Assembly: GCF_021531895.1 (NCBI RefSeq)
Contig: NZ_JAFBIX010000007.1
Location: 39,657 to 103,656 of the forward strand
DNA: 64,000 nt
Origin: Faecalicatena contorta
GTDB taxonomy: Bacteria; Bacillota; Clostridia; Lachnospirales; Lachnospiraceae
Direction of reading: 5' to 3'
Position 1 is the first letter of the stretch. Each line of letters begins with the position of its first letter. The position numbers and the translations under genes are program-made. The notes beneath the pieces are model-generated. The model was not told where the DNA came from and did no database searches. It worked only from the letters and a program-made list of their open reading frames with translations. Below are positions 27,211-36,205 of the stretch, piece after piece.

Positions 27211-27918
27211 ATGTCTGGCTATAAAGAGGCGTTTAAAAAAGCATTTCCATATACGATTCCAGTATTGACTGGTTATCTGTTTATCGGAATTGCATTTGGG
27301 GTAATGTATGCTGAGAAAGGATATTCTTTCTTATGGGCAGTATTAATGAGTTTGTTGGTATATGCGGGGTCGGGGCAGTATCTTGCGGTTAATTTTTTTG
27401 TGCCGGGAGTATCGTTTTTGCAAGTGATATTTATGACGCTGATGGTGAACATACGGCACATTTTTTATGGAATATCATTGTTGGAAAAGTTTAATAAAAT
27501 GGGAAAAAAGCGATGGTATATGATATTCGGACTGACGGATGAGACTTATTCTCTGCTCTGTACCACAAGAATACCGGAAGGGGTAGAAGAAGATAAGTTT
27601 TTATTTGCTATTTCTATTATGGATCAGTCTTATTGGGTCATTGGTTCGGCAATCGGCGGACTTGCCGGAACTTTGATTCCATTTAATTCAGAAGGTATTG
27701 ATTTTGCCATGACTGCTCTGTTTGTGGTGATTTTTGTGGAGCAATGGATGGACAAGAAGAACCGGATTCCAGAAGTGATTGGAATTGCAGCAGCAGTTAT
27801 CTGTCTGCAGGTTTTTGGAGCAGACAGCTTTGTACTTCCGTCTATGATTTTGATTATTTTGGTTCTCTTTATGATAAAACCGCGTTTAGAAGGGAAGGAG
27901 GATGACATATGCCAATAA
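27211..27918 (+). CDS. azlC: AzlC family branched-chain amino acid exporter subunit
   Basis: 235 residues with about five to six membrane segments. The family opening is visible in FPYTIPVLTGYLFIGIAFGV (about 11-30), then YAGSGQY (about 50-56), a segment with VNIRHIFYGISL (about 80-91) and a C-terminal FMIKPRLEGKE. AzlC with the small AzlD forms a two-subunit exporter of branched-chain amino acids; in Bacillus, AzlCD loss of control gives azaleucine resistance. It overlaps azlD by 10 bases. There is no Lrp-type regulator next to it, unlike the Bacillus locus. Confidence 0.9.
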   Translation: MSGYKEAFKKAFPYTIPVLTGYLFIGIAFGVMYAEKGYSFLWAVLMSLLVYAGSGQYLAVNFFVPGVSFLQVIFMTLMVNIRHIFYGISLLEKFNKMGKKRWYMIFGLTDETYSLLCTTRIPEGVEEDKFLFAISIMDQSYWVIGSAIGGLAGTLIPFNSEGIDFAMTALFVVIFVEQWMDKKNRIPEVIGIAAAVICLQVFGADSFVLPSMILIILVLFMIKPRLEGKEDDICQ

Positions 27919-28247
27919 GTGCTGCAAAATCATTTCTTATTATATTAGTTGTGGCAGCGGCTACTTTTTCAACACGTCTTGTGCCATTCCTGCTCTTCCC
28001 AAAAGGAAAAGAAATACCGCCGGTTATTCAATATCTTGGAAGGGTATTGACACCGGCGGTGATAGGAATGCTAGTTGTATATTGTCTGAAAACGACTCCA
28101 GTACTAACAGCTCCGCATGGAGTCCCGGAAGCCATTGCAGTAGCAGTCACGGCCGGTCTCCATGTATGGAAGCGGAATAACTTGTTGAGTATTGGAGTTG
28201 GAACCATCTTATATATGGTTCTAATCCAAGTGGTTTTTGTCTGTTAG
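27909..28247 (+). CDS. azlD: AzlD family transporter small subunit
   Basis: 112 residues with four hydrophobic segments. The family signature AATFSTRLVPFLLF (about 16-29) and PPVIQYLGRVLTPAVIGML (about 36-54) are present. It pairs with AzlC to export branched-chain amino acids. The start ATG is inside the azlC end, with GGAAGGAGG upstream. Its end converges on the minus-strand permease gene, the two stops overlapping by four bases with no terminator in between. Confidence 0.9.
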   Translation: MPISAAKSFLIILVVAAATFSTRLVPFLLFPKGKEIPPVIQYLGRVLTPAVIGMLVVYCLKTTPVLTAPHGVPEAIAVAVTAGLHVWKRNNLLSIGVGTILYMVLIQVVFVC

Positions 28248-29065
28248 GCCAGATTGATCTTTCGTTTCATTAAAAAGTACGTTACGATATATAAGGCTAC
28301 CGTAAGTATGAAAGACAGTACAGTTCCGAATGCCAGGCTGTGAGAAAGAAAGTCCAGAGGATTCGGAGACACATCGTTGATCAATGATGATGCAAAGGCA
28401 TCATTAAAGATTCCAAAGATCAGCATAACGGCGAAAGCAAAAAGCGAAAGCAAAGTGGTCAATACGAAGTACATTACTACAGCACCAAGAATTCTGTGCC
28501 CGGAAAAAAGCTGTCCAAGTGCGATGGAGGCATACAGCATCAGGATGTTCGATAAAACATCAATAATCAGGCTTAGTACAAAGAACAGGATCAGGATGGA
28601 AAAGCTGCCGGAATATTCGTTCAACCCCAAAATGTCCAGAAATTCTGCCCGGTTTTCTTGATAAAAGTTTACGACAGCAGGAGTAGCTATGGTGATGTAC
28701 ATTGCAGCCATTACCAAGGCAGTGTCTATAAATCCCCAGACACTTCCAGTAATCGTCTTGGACAAAAGATGCTGTCCACAGGTAACAGGAAGGGTACGGG
28801 ACAGATATCCCTCATTGGAGAATAGATTCTGATAAAAATGAATTCCGATGACGATATAAGTTCCAAAGGTCACGCCTATAATCAGAATGACATAGAGGAT
28901 TATGGTTAACGCAAGCAAGATACCATTGGTCTTGCCTTCCAGATCAGTAATCCGTCCTGTAAGGAAGAAGCGGGTTAAAACTGCGAAGATCATTAAAAAG
29001 CAATGAATGATTATCAGAAAGCGGTTCAGGGCTTTCAGGTCGTATTTGATTAATTTCCTTAACAT
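28244..29065 (-). CDS. ABC-2-type permease-like membrane protein
   Basis: 273 residues with about six membrane segments grouped as expected for ABC-2 exporter permeases (about 18-35, 48-72, 100-125, 145-175, 185-215, 235-265). The N-terminus MLRKLIKYDLKALNRFLI is typical of permeases encoded after YtrA-type regulators. Upstream on the same strand are a YtrA-type GntR gene and a severely shortened ATPase gene, the last overlapping this start. Without a working ATPase the permease is likely non-functional unless an ATPase is supplied elsewhere. The transported compound is unknown. Confidence 0.75.
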   Translation of the reverse strand: MLRKLIKYDLKALNRFLIIIHCFLMIFAVLTRFFLTGRITDLEGKTNGILLALTIILYVILIIGVTFGTYIVIGIHFYQNLFSNEGYLSRTLPVTCGQHLLSKTITGSVWGFIDTALVMAAMYITIATPAVVNFYQENRAEFLDILGLNEYSGSFSILILFFVLSLIIDVLSNILMLYASIALGQLFSGHRILGAVVMYFVLTTLLSLFAFAVMLIFGIFNDAFASSLINDVSPNPLDFLSHSLAFGTVLSFILTVALYIVTYFLMKRKINLA

Positions 29066-29190
29066 CTGAATACCTCCCGAAATAAAGCGTTTACGATCTG
29101 CCCTTTCTCTAAAGATAAATTTAGATTATTCAATGCATAAAAGTTCTTATATTGTTTTGAAAGTCCCTGACATTCTAAAATAGGATTCAT
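29059..29190 (-). pseudogene. ABC transporter ATPase gene remnant with internal deletion
   Basis: A 43-codon frame starts at 29190 after GGGGG. It begins like an ABC ATPase: NPILECQGLSKQYKN then NLNLSLEKGQIV, which is the N-terminal beta-sheet up to the residue just before Walker A. Instead of GLLGPNGSGKTT it continues with NALFREVFRC and stops. The stop overlaps the permease start (ATGTTAA), as an intact ATPase gene would. The simplest reading is an in-frame internal deletion of about 190 or more codons that removed Walker A, signature and Walker B but kept both ends and translational coupling. An assembly collapse is the alternative. Confidence 0.75.
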
Positions 29191-29194
29191 ATCA

Positions 29195-29578
29195 TTATTC
29201 CCCCTTTGTATTAGATATTACTTCTTGGAGAAGCTGGAAAATCTCCGCCTCTGCAAAGCCTAATTGCTTCATTTTCTCCATAAATTCCTGAATATGCTGG
29301 AAAGCAAGGTCGTGTTTTAGCTGCTTCAGCATCTGTTCATCTCTGGTAATATAACGTCCGCTTGTTCTTTGAGAATGGACAAGGCCACTGCGTTCCAGCT
29401 CGGATAGGGCTTTCTGCATGGTGTTTGGATTCACTGAGGCTTCCAGGGCAAGTTCTCTGACTGAAGGAAGTTTATCTCCGGGGCCATAGACTCCAGATAT
29501 AATATCTTGTTGGATACGCTCCATCAATTGAAGATAGATGGGACGGTTGTCATCCAAGTTCCAAGGCATTGTATTCAC
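29195..29578 (-). CDS. YtrA-subfamily GntR transcriptional regulator
   Basis: 127 residues. A GntR winged helix (about 10-78) has PIYLQLMERIQQDIISGVY and GDKLPSVRELALEASVNPNT, and the wing ends in GRYITRD. A short helical tail (about 80-127) with LGFAEAEIFQLLQE is characteristic of YtrA rather than the FadR or HutC subfamilies. YtrA-type proteins repress adjacent ABC exporter genes. The ATPase remnant starts four bases after its stop. A 44-base palindrome just upstream is the probable operator. An internal ATG at codon 4 is an alternative start. Confidence 0.88.
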   Translation of the reverse strand: MNTMPWNLDDNRPIYLQLMERIQQDIISGVYGPGDKLPSVRELALEASVNPNTMQKALSELERSGLVHSQRTSGRYITRDEQMLKQLKHDLAFQHIQEFMEKMKQLGFAEAEIFQLLQEVISNTKGE

Positions 29579-29594
29579 TCCTTTTCAATAAAAA

Positions 29595-29638
29595 AGTTCG
29601 CATTATTGTACTATTTATATAATACAATAATACGAACT
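29595..29638 (-). promoter_or_regulatory. YtrA-type operator palindrome
   Basis: 16-base arms (29595-29610 and 29623-29638) match at 15 of 16 positions around a 12-base AT-rich centre. It lies 17-60 bases upstream of the GntR start and contains TATAAA-like -10 candidates in its centre. Autoregulation by the adjacent YtrA protein is inferred. Confidence 0.7.
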
Positions 29639-29665
29639 GTTTAGAATGTCAAGATAAAAGACATT

Positions 29666-30313
29666 TTATTTTTTGGTAAACTTTTCTTTTCCCTGTTTGC
29701 AGATTGGACAAGTATAAGTATCTGGTAATTCTTCAAAAGGAATCTCGCCATCATATACATATCCACAAATACTGCATACCCATTGTGTGGCAGCCGCTTC
29801 TGGCTTGCTGTCTTCTTCCGGCAGATAGGTAGGTGCATTCTTTGGACTCTTACCTTTGACTACATTATGGTAATAAGCATAAGTCATGGCAGGAGAAGAA
29901 CCAATGGTGTCACAGTCAATCACTTCACCAAGAAAAACGGTGTGGGTAGAAGTTTCCATTTTATCAATGACTTTACAGACGATATAGCCACAGGAATCAT
30001 TGATAACAGGTAGTCCTTCCTTGATGGAAAAATCTATACCGTCAAATTTGTTGACATCTTTTCCGGATTGGAATCCAAATCGTCCGATTAAAGCGGCATC
30101 GGATTCTTCTGAGAGAATAGAGACTGCGAATTTTCCGGTCTTGGCAATACAAGAATTGGTATAGTTGTCATGATTCATGCTGACTGCAATGGTTGCAGGA
30201 GATGAAGTGATCTGCATGATACTATTAGCAATGCATCCAGTATTGCGTTCGCCATCCAGTGTGGAAACGGCATAAACGCCGTATGATAAATTGCGGAATA
30301 CGCGTGTATTCAT
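29666..30313 (-). CDS. Flavin reductase-rubredoxin fusion (high-molecular-weight rubredoxin)
   Basis: 215 residues. Residues 1-155 form an FMN-binding split barrel of the flavin reductase type ([20 protein letters not shown], then SMNHDNYTN). Residues 172-213 form a rubredoxin with the iron ligands in [10 protein letters not shown] and CPICKQG. This arrangement matches Hrb of acetogens, which accepts NADH-derived electrons and passes them to flavodiiron proteins or rubrerythrin for oxygen and peroxide removal. The rubredoxin loop [16 protein letters not shown] is typical. AAAGGAGG precedes the ATG. It is a single gene with its own promoter, divergent from argS. Confidence 0.9.
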   Translation of the reverse strand: MNTRVFRNLSYGVYAVSTLDGERNTGCIANSIMQITSSPATIAVSMNHDNYTNSCIAKTGKFAVSILSEESDAALIGRFGFQSGKDVNKFDGIDFSIKEGLPVINDSCGYIVCKVIDKMETSTHTVFLGEVIDCDTIGSSPAMTYAYYHNVVKGKSPKNAPTYLPEEDSKPEAAATQWVCSICGYVYDGEIPFEELPDTYTCPICKQGKEKFTKK

Positions 30314-30355
30314 ATAAAAATCCTCCTTTGAATAATAATAGTAATTGTTATTGTT

Positions 30356-30384
30356 ATATTAACATATAATGGAATTTTTTGCAA
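30356..30384 (-). promoter_or_regulatory. Promoter of the flavin reductase-rubredoxin gene
   Basis: On the minus strand, TTGCAA (30384-30379), a 17-base spacer and TAATAT (30361-30356), ending 43 bases before the ATG. Confidence 0.55.
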
Positions 30385-30403
30385 TAAGAGTTTGAATATT
30401 AGG

Positions 30404-30432
30404 TTGTTGCAAGGAAAGCCTTGTGTTAGAAT
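30404..30432 (+). promoter_or_regulatory. argS promoter
   Basis: TTGTTG at 30404-30409, a 17-base spacer and TAGAAT at 30427-30432. It is back to back with the divergent promoter at 30356-30384. The leader is about 65 bases, too short for a T-box. Confidence 0.55.
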
Positions 30433-30502
30433 AACTAAGTAAATGCATTAGTTATGTAATTTTAGAATGAGAATCAGATAGATAAGACTAGGAGGATATC
30501 AT

Positions 30503-32269
30503 ATGAAGAAAATGATGGATCTAATTGCCGAAGAGCTTGCCGAAGCATTTGAAAAAGCGGGGTATGACAAATCTTATGCCAAGGTTACGTTGTCAAATCG
30601 TCCGGATCTGTGTGAGTATCAGTGCAATGGTGCGATGGCAGGTGCGAAGACATATCGTAAGGCACCAATAATGATCGCTAATGATGTTGTGGACAATCTA
30701 AAAGAAAGCAAATATCTGGAAGAAGTAAATGCTGTGAATCCAGGATTTATTAATATGAAGCTGAATAAGAAATTTGTGGCGGATTATCTGAATCAGATGA
30801 AGAGCGAGGAATCTCTTGGATTGGAGAAGACAGAGAATCCGCGTATGATCGTGGTAGACTATGGTGGACCAAACGTTGCAAAACCTCTTCATGTTGGACA
30901 TCTTCGTTCTGCAATTATTGGAGAAAGTGTGAAGCGTATTGCCAGAAAGATGGGACATAAGGTCCTGGGAGATATTCATCTGGGTGACTGGGGATATCAG
31001 ATGGGGCTGATCATTACGGAATTAAAGAGGCGCCAGCCGGAGCTTCCTTATTTTGATGAAGATTTTGAGGGAAATTATCCGAAAGAAGCACCTTTTACTA
31101 TTGGTGAGCTGGAAGAGATCTATCCAACTGCAAGTGCGAAAGCTAAAGAAGATGAGGCCTACCGGGAAGAGGCGTTGCACGCAACATATCTGTTGCAGAA
31201 TGGGCATAAAGGATATACGGCAATCTGGAATCATATTATGCAGGTATCTGTATCAGATCTTAAGAAGAATTATGCGAATCTGAATGTGGAATTTGATCTG
31301 TGGAAAGGGGAATCTGATGCACAGGCATATATTCCGGATATGATAGAAAGACTGAAAGAAGAAGGATTTGCCCATGTGGATGAAGGTGCCCTCGTCATTG
31401 ACGTGCAGGAAGAGACAGATACGAAGGAGATTCCTCCATGCATGATTCAGAAATCTGATGGAGCATCTCTTTATGGAACAACAGATCTGGCAACACTGGT
31501 GCAGCGTGTACAGGATTATCATCCGGATCAGGTGATTTATATTGCTGATAAGCGTCAGGAATTGCATTTCCTTCAGGTGTTCCGTGCGGCTAAAAAGACT
31601 GGAATTGTTCCAGAAAAGACAGATCTTCAGTTCCTGGGATTTGGTACTATGAATGGAAAAGACGGTAAGCCATTTAAAACCAGAGAAGGCGGTGTAATGC
31701 GTCTGGAGAATCTGATCGCCGAGATTACAGAAGAGATGTATAAGAAGATTACGGATAACCGTACGGTAGAAGAAGCAGAAGCGCAGGCAACGGCAAAGGT
31801 CGTAGGAATGTCTGCAATTAAGTATGGGGATCTGTCCAACCAGGCATCAAAGGATTATGTGTTTGATGTTGACCGCTTTACTTCCTTTGAGGGCAATACC
31901 GGACCGTATATCTTATATACGATCGTACGTATTAAATCAATCTTGAATAAATATCAGGCAGAAGGAAAGGCACTGGACGGTCTGCAGATAGAAGCAGCAC
32001 ATAATGACAGTGAGAAGGCACTGATGCTGGAGGCATTAAAATATAATGAAGTGATAGAGAATGCTTTTGAAGAGATGGCTCCTCACAAGATTTGTGCATT
32101 TATTTATGACCTTGCCAATGCATTTAACCGTTTCTACCATGAGACAAAGATTCTTGCAGAAGAAAATGAATCGGTACAGAAGAGTTATGTTGCGTTGCTC
32201 GTACTTACGAAGCAGGTTCTGGAGTCTTGTATTGATGTGCTTGGATTTGAAGCACCGGAGAGGATGTAA
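30503..32269 (+). CDS. argS: Arginyl-tRNA synthetase
   Basis: 588 residues, class I. An N-terminal Arg-tRNA synthetase domain (about 1-100) precedes the catalytic core with the HIGH-type motif NVAKPLHVGHLRS (about 130-142). The KMSKS loop is degenerate (GKPFKTREGG, about 391-400), as in many ArgRS. A helical anticodon domain with the ending VLGFEAPERM follows. It charges tRNA-Arg with arginine and, unusually, needs bound tRNA for activation. The ribosome site AGGAGG is at the ATG. The window also carries one of its tRNA substrates at 26346. An AlaX-like editing gene begins four bases after the stop. Confidence 0.97.
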   Translation: MKKMMDLIAEELAEAFEKAGYDKSYAKVTLSNRPDLCEYQCNGAMAGAKTYRKAPIMIANDVVDNLKESKYLEEVNAVNPGFINMKLNKKFVADYLNQMKSEESLGLEKTENPRMIVVDYGGPNVAKPLHVGHLRSAIIGESVKRIARKMGHKVLGDIHLGDWGYQMGLIITELKRRQPELPYFDEDFEGNYPKEAPFTIGELEEIYPTASAKAKEDEAYREEALHATYLLQNGHKGYTAIWNHIMQVSVSDLKKNYANLNVEFDLWKGESDAQAYIPDMIERLKEEGFAHVDEGALVIDVQEETDTKEIPPCMIQKSDGASLYGTTDLATLVQRVQDYHPDQVIYIADKRQELHFLQVFRAAKKTGIVPEKTDLQFLGFGTMNGKDGKPFKTREGGVMRLENLIAEITEEMYKKITDNRTVEEAEAQATAKVVGMSAIKYGDLSNQASKDYVFDVDRFTSFEGNTGPYILYTIVRIKSILNKYQAEGKALDGLQIEAAHNDSEKALMLEALKYNEVIENAFEEMAPHKICAFIYDLANAFNRFYHETKILAEENESVQKSYVALLVLTKQVLESCIDVLGFEAPERM

Positions 32270-32272
32270 GAT

Positions 32273-33424
32273 ATGACGGAGAAGTTATTCTACCAGGATA
32301 GTCACAGGAAAGAATTTCAGGCGAAAGTTCTTGCCTGTGAGAATAATGGGGAGCAATATCGTGTGGCGTTAGATCAGACTGCTTTTTTCCCCGAAGGTGG
32401 TGGTCAGTACGCGGATACGGGATATCTGGAAGATGTAGAAGTAACGGACGTTCATGAAAAAGAAGGGATTATTTTTCATACGGTAAAGGCTCCTTTGGAA
32501 GTGGGAAAGATGATAACCGGGAGATTGAACTGGGAAGAACGATTTGAAAAGATGCAGCAGCATACAGGAGAGCATATTGTGTCTGGCCTGGTTCATCAAA
32601 GATTTGGATATGAAAATGTGGGATTTCATCTGGGAAGTGATTATTGTACCATGGATTTTAATGGTCCGATTTCCAGAACAGAATTGAAAGAAATTGAACA
32701 GGAAGCAAACCGCGCAGTATTTCAAAATCTGGATATTCAGGTGACATATCCTTCCAAAGAGGAGTTAAAGAATCTGGAATACCGAAGCAAGATTGAGATT
32801 GAAGGTCAAGTCCGAATTGTAACAGTTCCAGGATATGATGTGTGTGCCTGCTGTGCACCCCATGTTGATAAAACTGGTGAGATCGGTATCATCAAGCTAG
32901 TTAATATGGCCAATTACAAAGGCGGAGAGCGTATTACGATGCTCTGTGGTTCCCGTGCTCTTAGGGATTATGAGATTAAGGACGAGAATACTAAGGCTAT
33001 CTCTGCTTTGCTTTGCGCCAAAGAATACGAGGTGGCTGATGTAGTTTCGCATCTGAAAGAAGAACAGGCCAGCCTGAAAGGACGGGTGGCATCACTTCAG
33101 CAGAAATTGTTAACTTATCAGGCACAGAAGATTCCGGTTGATTCCGAACTTGTAATGGTGTTTGATTCCGGACTATCCGGCAATGCGCCAAGAGAATTGA
33201 TGAATCTTCTTCTTGACCGGAGCGCAAAAATATGTGCTGTTTTTGCCGGGACGGATTCAGATGGATACCGCTATGTGATTGGCAGCCGGTCAGAAGATGT
33301 CCGCCCGATCAGCAAAAGACTGAATTGTGCGTTTGGCGGCAGAGGCGGCGGTAAGCCGGAGATGGTCCAAGGCTCTTTGATGGGAACAGAAGTACGGATC
33401 AGGGAAGAACTTTCCAGGATTTAA
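32273..33424 (+). CDS. AlaX-like alanyl-tRNA editing protein (DHHA1)
   Basis: 383 residues. The N-terminal part (about 1-90) is like the AlaRS C-proximal beta-barrel, ALDQTAFFPEGGGQYADTG. The editing core (about 95-235) has the zinc motif HTGEHIVSGLVH and the second pair CCAPHVDKTGEIGIIK. The C-terminal part (about 240-383) is a DHHA1 domain ending with GGRGGGKPEMVQGS. AlaX-type proteins hydrolyse Ser- or Gly-mischarged tRNA-Ala in trans. It follows argS by four bases and is probably cotranscribed. The length and DHHA1 domain place it in the long AlaX class. Confidence 0.88.
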   Translation: MTEKLFYQDSHRKEFQAKVLACENNGEQYRVALDQTAFFPEGGGQYADTGYLEDVEVTDVHEKEGIIFHTVKAPLEVGKMITGRLNWEERFEKMQQHTGEHIVSGLVHQRFGYENVGFHLGSDYCTMDFNGPISRTELKEIEQEANRAVFQNLDIQVTYPSKEELKNLEYRSKIEIEGQVRIVTVPGYDVCACCAPHVDKTGEIGIIKLVNMANYKGGERITMLCGSRALRDYEIKDENTKAISALLCAKEYEVADVVSHLKEEQASLKGRVASLQQKLLTYQAQKIPVDSELVMVFDSGLSGNAPRELMNLLLDRSAKICAVFAGTDSDGYRYVIGSRSEDVRPISKRLNCAFGGRGGGKPEMVQGSLMGTEVRIREELSRI

Positions 33425-33516
33425 TCATTTTGTCACGATTCCATCACAGTTTAAACACAATTTGGCGTTAGACTACTTACATAAAGAAAAAGGAAGATAT
33501 GAAAGGAGTCTTATAT

Positions 33517-34782
33517 ATGGAAAACCAATATACTTATTATAAACCAGAGCAGGATCCGCAGAATCAGTCAAATATGGGTGGTGGAGATATGAGTCGACAA
33601 GGACAACATCATAAAAACGGAGCCTCAAAACTAATCAAAACAATCTGTCTGGGGTTGGTGTTTGGTTTGGTTGCAAGTGCGGCCTTTCAGACCAGCAATA
33701 TAGTGGCCGGGAAGATTCTTGGAAAGACTAATAATACGAAGCAGACGGAGACTGTGAGCAACACGAAGCTTACAACATCAAGCAGCAGTACGGTGAATTC
33801 AGACATTGCAAATATTGCTAAGAATACGATGCCTTCGGTCGTATCAATTACGAATATGAGTGTTCAGGAGGTGCAGAGTTTCTTCGGAGGAACACAGGAG
33901 CGGCAAAGCGAGAGTGTAGGTTCCGGTATTATTATCGGGCAGAATGATTCTGAATTATTAATCGTAACGAATAATCATGTAGTAGAAGGCAACGATACAC
34001 TGACCGTTTCATTTATTGATGAAGCAAGCGTAGAAGCGAATGTAAAAGGAACAGATCCTAATAAGGATCTGGCAGTTGTCGCCGTTGACCTGAGTAAAGT
34101 GGAAGAAAGTACGCTGGATCAGATTGCAGTAGCAACCATGGGAGATTCTTCACAGATTCAGGTCGGAGAGACTGCAATAGCAATTGGAAATGCACTGGGA
34201 TATGGACAGTCTGTGACGACTGGAATTATATCTGCTACTGGTCGAGAGTTAGACGGTATTGATGTGAAACTGATCCAGACAGATGCGGCAATTAACCCAG
34301 GTAACAGCGGTGGCGCTCTGCTGAATTCCAAGGGTGAAGTGATAGGTATTAATACTGCGAAGGTAGCAACAGATTCTGTAGAAGGAATGGGATATGCAAT
34401 CCCTATCTCTGAAGCACAAGAGACGATTGAAAATCTGATGAACCAGGAGACAAAGACGAAAGTTGACGAAAAAGACAGAGGCTATATAGGAATCCAGGGT
34501 GTTGATGTAACAGAAGATACTTCTAAGATGTATAATATGCCGACTGGTGTGTATGTTTCAGAAGTTAGTTCGGGCGGTGGTGCTGATAAAGCTGGTATTA
34601 CAAAAGGATGTGTTATCACAGCGATTAATGGCACTTCAGTCAATGACATGGAAGCACTTCAGGAACAGCTGCAGTATTATGCGAAAGGTGAGACCGTGAC
34701 ATTGACTATCCAAGTCCCTGGCAATAACGGAGAGTATACTGAGAAGCAAGTAGAAGTTAAGCTTGGAAGTGCTGGAAAATAA
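33517..34782 (+). CDS. htrA: HtrA/DegP-type membrane-anchored serine protease
   Basis: 421 residues. A Gln-rich cytoplasmic N-terminus (about 1-38), one membrane helix (about 39-57) and a low-complexity Thr/Ser linker (about 72-93) lead to a trypsin-like domain. The catalytic triad is His154 (TNNHVV), Asp184 (NKDLAVV) and Ser264 (NPGNSGGAL). A single PDZ domain follows (about 320-415, DRGYIGIQGVDV, GADKAGI). These proteins degrade or refold misfolded exported proteins outside the membrane. ATG at 33517 has GAAAGGAG upstream. There is no CssRS-type two-component system adjacent. The gene is monocistronic or precedes glyA by 47 bases. Confidence 0.93.
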   Translation: MENQYTYYKPEQDPQNQSNMGGGDMSRQGQHHKNGASKLIKTICLGLVFGLVASAAFQTSNIVAGKILGKTNNTKQTETVSNTKLTTSSSSTVNSDIANIAKNTMPSVVSITNMSVQEVQSFFGGTQERQSESVGSGIIIGQNDSELLIVTNNHVVEGNDTLTVSFIDEASVEANVKGTDPNKDLAVVAVDLSKVEESTLDQIAVATMGDSSQIQVGETAIAIGNALGYGQSVTTGIISATGRELDGIDVKLIQTDAAINPGNSGGALLNSKGEVIGINTAKVATDSVEGMGYAIPISEAQETIENLMNQETKTKVDEKDRGYIGIQGVDVTEDTSKMYNMPTGVYVSEVSSGGGADKAGITKGCVITAINGTSVNDMEALQEQLQYYAKGETVTLTIQVPGNNGEYTEKQVEVKLGSAGK

Positions 34783-34829
34783 TGTTACAATAGAATCCTG
34801 GGGAAAATATGACACCTAGGAGGAAAAAC

Positions 34830-36068
34830 ATGTATTCATTTGACGAGATTAAAAATGTAGACAGTGAGGTTGCGGATGCAATCCAGGGCGAGATGAATAG
34901 ACAGAATTCCCATATCGAACTGATTGCATCTGAAAACTGGGTAAGTAAAGCTGTTATGGCAGCTATGGGAAGCCCATTGACAAACAAATATGCAGAAGGA
35001 TATCCGGGAAGACGATATTACGGTGGATGTCAGTGCATAGATATTGTGGAGAATCTGGCGAGAGACCGTGCAAAAGAGTTGTTTGGCTGTGAATACGCAA
35101 ATGTGCAGCCGCATTCTGGTGCACAGGCGAATCTTGCAGTTTTCTTCGCAATGTTAGAACCGGGAGATAAAGTACTTGGTATGAATCTGGATCATGGCGG
35201 ACATCTGACGCATGGTTCACCGGTAAATATTTCAGGAAAGTATTTTCAGATTGTATCTTATGGTGTAAATGACCAGGGTGTGATTGATTATGATGAAGTT
35301 AGAAAAATTGCATTGAGAGAAAGGCCAAGATTAATTATTGCCGGTGCAAGCGCTTATGCAAGAACCATAGATTTTAAGAAGTTCCGTGAGATTGCAGATG
35401 AAGCAGGTGCATATCTGATGGTGGATATGGCTCACATTGCCGGACTTGTGGCAGCAGGGCTACATCCGAGTCCGATACCGTATGCTGACGTGACAACAAC
35501 GACAACGCATAAGACGCTTCGAGGCCCAAGGGGTGGAATGATTCTTTGTAATCAGGGGGCAGCAGAAAAATTTAACTTTAATAAAGCACTTTTTCCTGGA
35601 ATCCAGGGAGGACCGCTTGAACATGTAATTGCCGCAAAGGCAGTCTGTCTGAAGGAAGCGCTTCAGCCAGAGTTCAAGGAATATCAACGGCAGATCCTTA
35701 AAAATGCAAAGGCTTTGAGTGAGGGATTAATGAAGCGGGGCGTAAAGATTGTATCCGGAGGAACAGATAACCATTTGATGCTGGTTGATCTGAGCGGGCT
35801 GGATGTGACTGGAAAAGAACTGGAAAAACGGCTTGATGATGCACATATTACCTGTAATAAGAATACGATACCAAATGATCCAAGATCACCATTTGTCACC
35901 AGTGGAGTCAGATTGGGGACTCCGGCTGTCACCTCTCGTGGTATGAATGAGGAAGATATGGATTTGATTGCAGAAGGAATTGCACTGGTGATTCAGAGTG
36001 AAACGAATGTTGAAAAAGTTAGGGGTATGGTGGAAGAATTAACAAAGAAATATCCATTATGCCAGTAA
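34830..36068 (+). CDS. glyA: Serine hydroxymethyltransferase
   Basis: 412 residues of the PLP-dependent aminotransferase fold. It moves a one-carbon unit between serine and tetrahydrofolate to give glycine. The PLP lysine is Lys228 in [16 protein letters not shown]. Other family features are [13 protein letters not shown] (about 30-42), the [15 protein letters not shown] loop (about 52-66) and [14 protein letters not shown] at 34830 follows AGGAGG; the frame start at 34809 includes that site. It is a housekeeping gene with the normal length of about 410-420. Confidence 0.97.
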   Translation: MYSFDEIKNVDSEVADAIQGEMNRQNSHIELIASENWVSKAVMAAMGSPLTNKYAEGYPGRRYYGGCQCIDIVENLARDRAKELFGCEYANVQPHSGAQANLAVFFAMLEPGDKVLGMNLDHGGHLTHGSPVNISGKYFQIVSYGVNDQGVIDYDEVRKIALRERPRLIIAGASAYARTIDFKKFREIADEAGAYLMVDMAHIAGLVAAGLHPSPIPYADVTTTTTHKTLRGPRGGMILCNQGAAEKFNFNKALFPGIQGGPLEHVIAAKAVCLKEALQPEFKEYQRQILKNAKALSEGLMKRGVKIVSGGTDNHLMLVDLSGLDVTGKELEKRLDDAHITCNKNTIPNDPRSPFVTSGVRLGTPAVTSRGMNEEDMDLIAEGIALVIQSETNVEKVRGMVEELTKKYPLCQ

Positions 36069-36099
36069 GTGGAATTTTGTAGATTTTAGAACAATTTTT

Positions 36100-36128
36100 T
36101 TGAAATTTCTTATGAAATGTAGTATAAT
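36100..36128 (+). promoter_or_regulatory. Promoter of the zinc-ribbon gene
   Basis: TTGAAA at 36100-36105, a 17-base spacer and a perfect TATAAT at 36123-36128. The leader of about 70 bases contains a palindrome at 36148-36164. Confidence 0.65.
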
Positions 36129-36147
36129 AATTACGTATGTGAAACGT

Positions 36148-36164
36148 ATGCTGTCAGACAGCAT
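36148..36164 (+). promoter_or_regulatory. Perfect palindrome in the leader of the zinc-ribbon gene
   Basis: ATGCTGTC-A-GACAGCAT, eight-base arms around one base, lies about 13 bases downstream of predicted initiation (near 36135) and 41 bases before the ATG. It has the size of a dimeric repressor site; no T-run follows. The binding protein is unknown. Confidence 0.4.
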
Positions 36165-36205
36165 GGGATAGCAAGAATATTTACATTATGAGGAGGGACT
36201 TTTCG

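Noticed and set aside
30340..30502. T-box or other riboswitch before argS
   Set aside because: The leader after the -10 is only about 65 bases, and no T-box sequence or specifier stem can be found.
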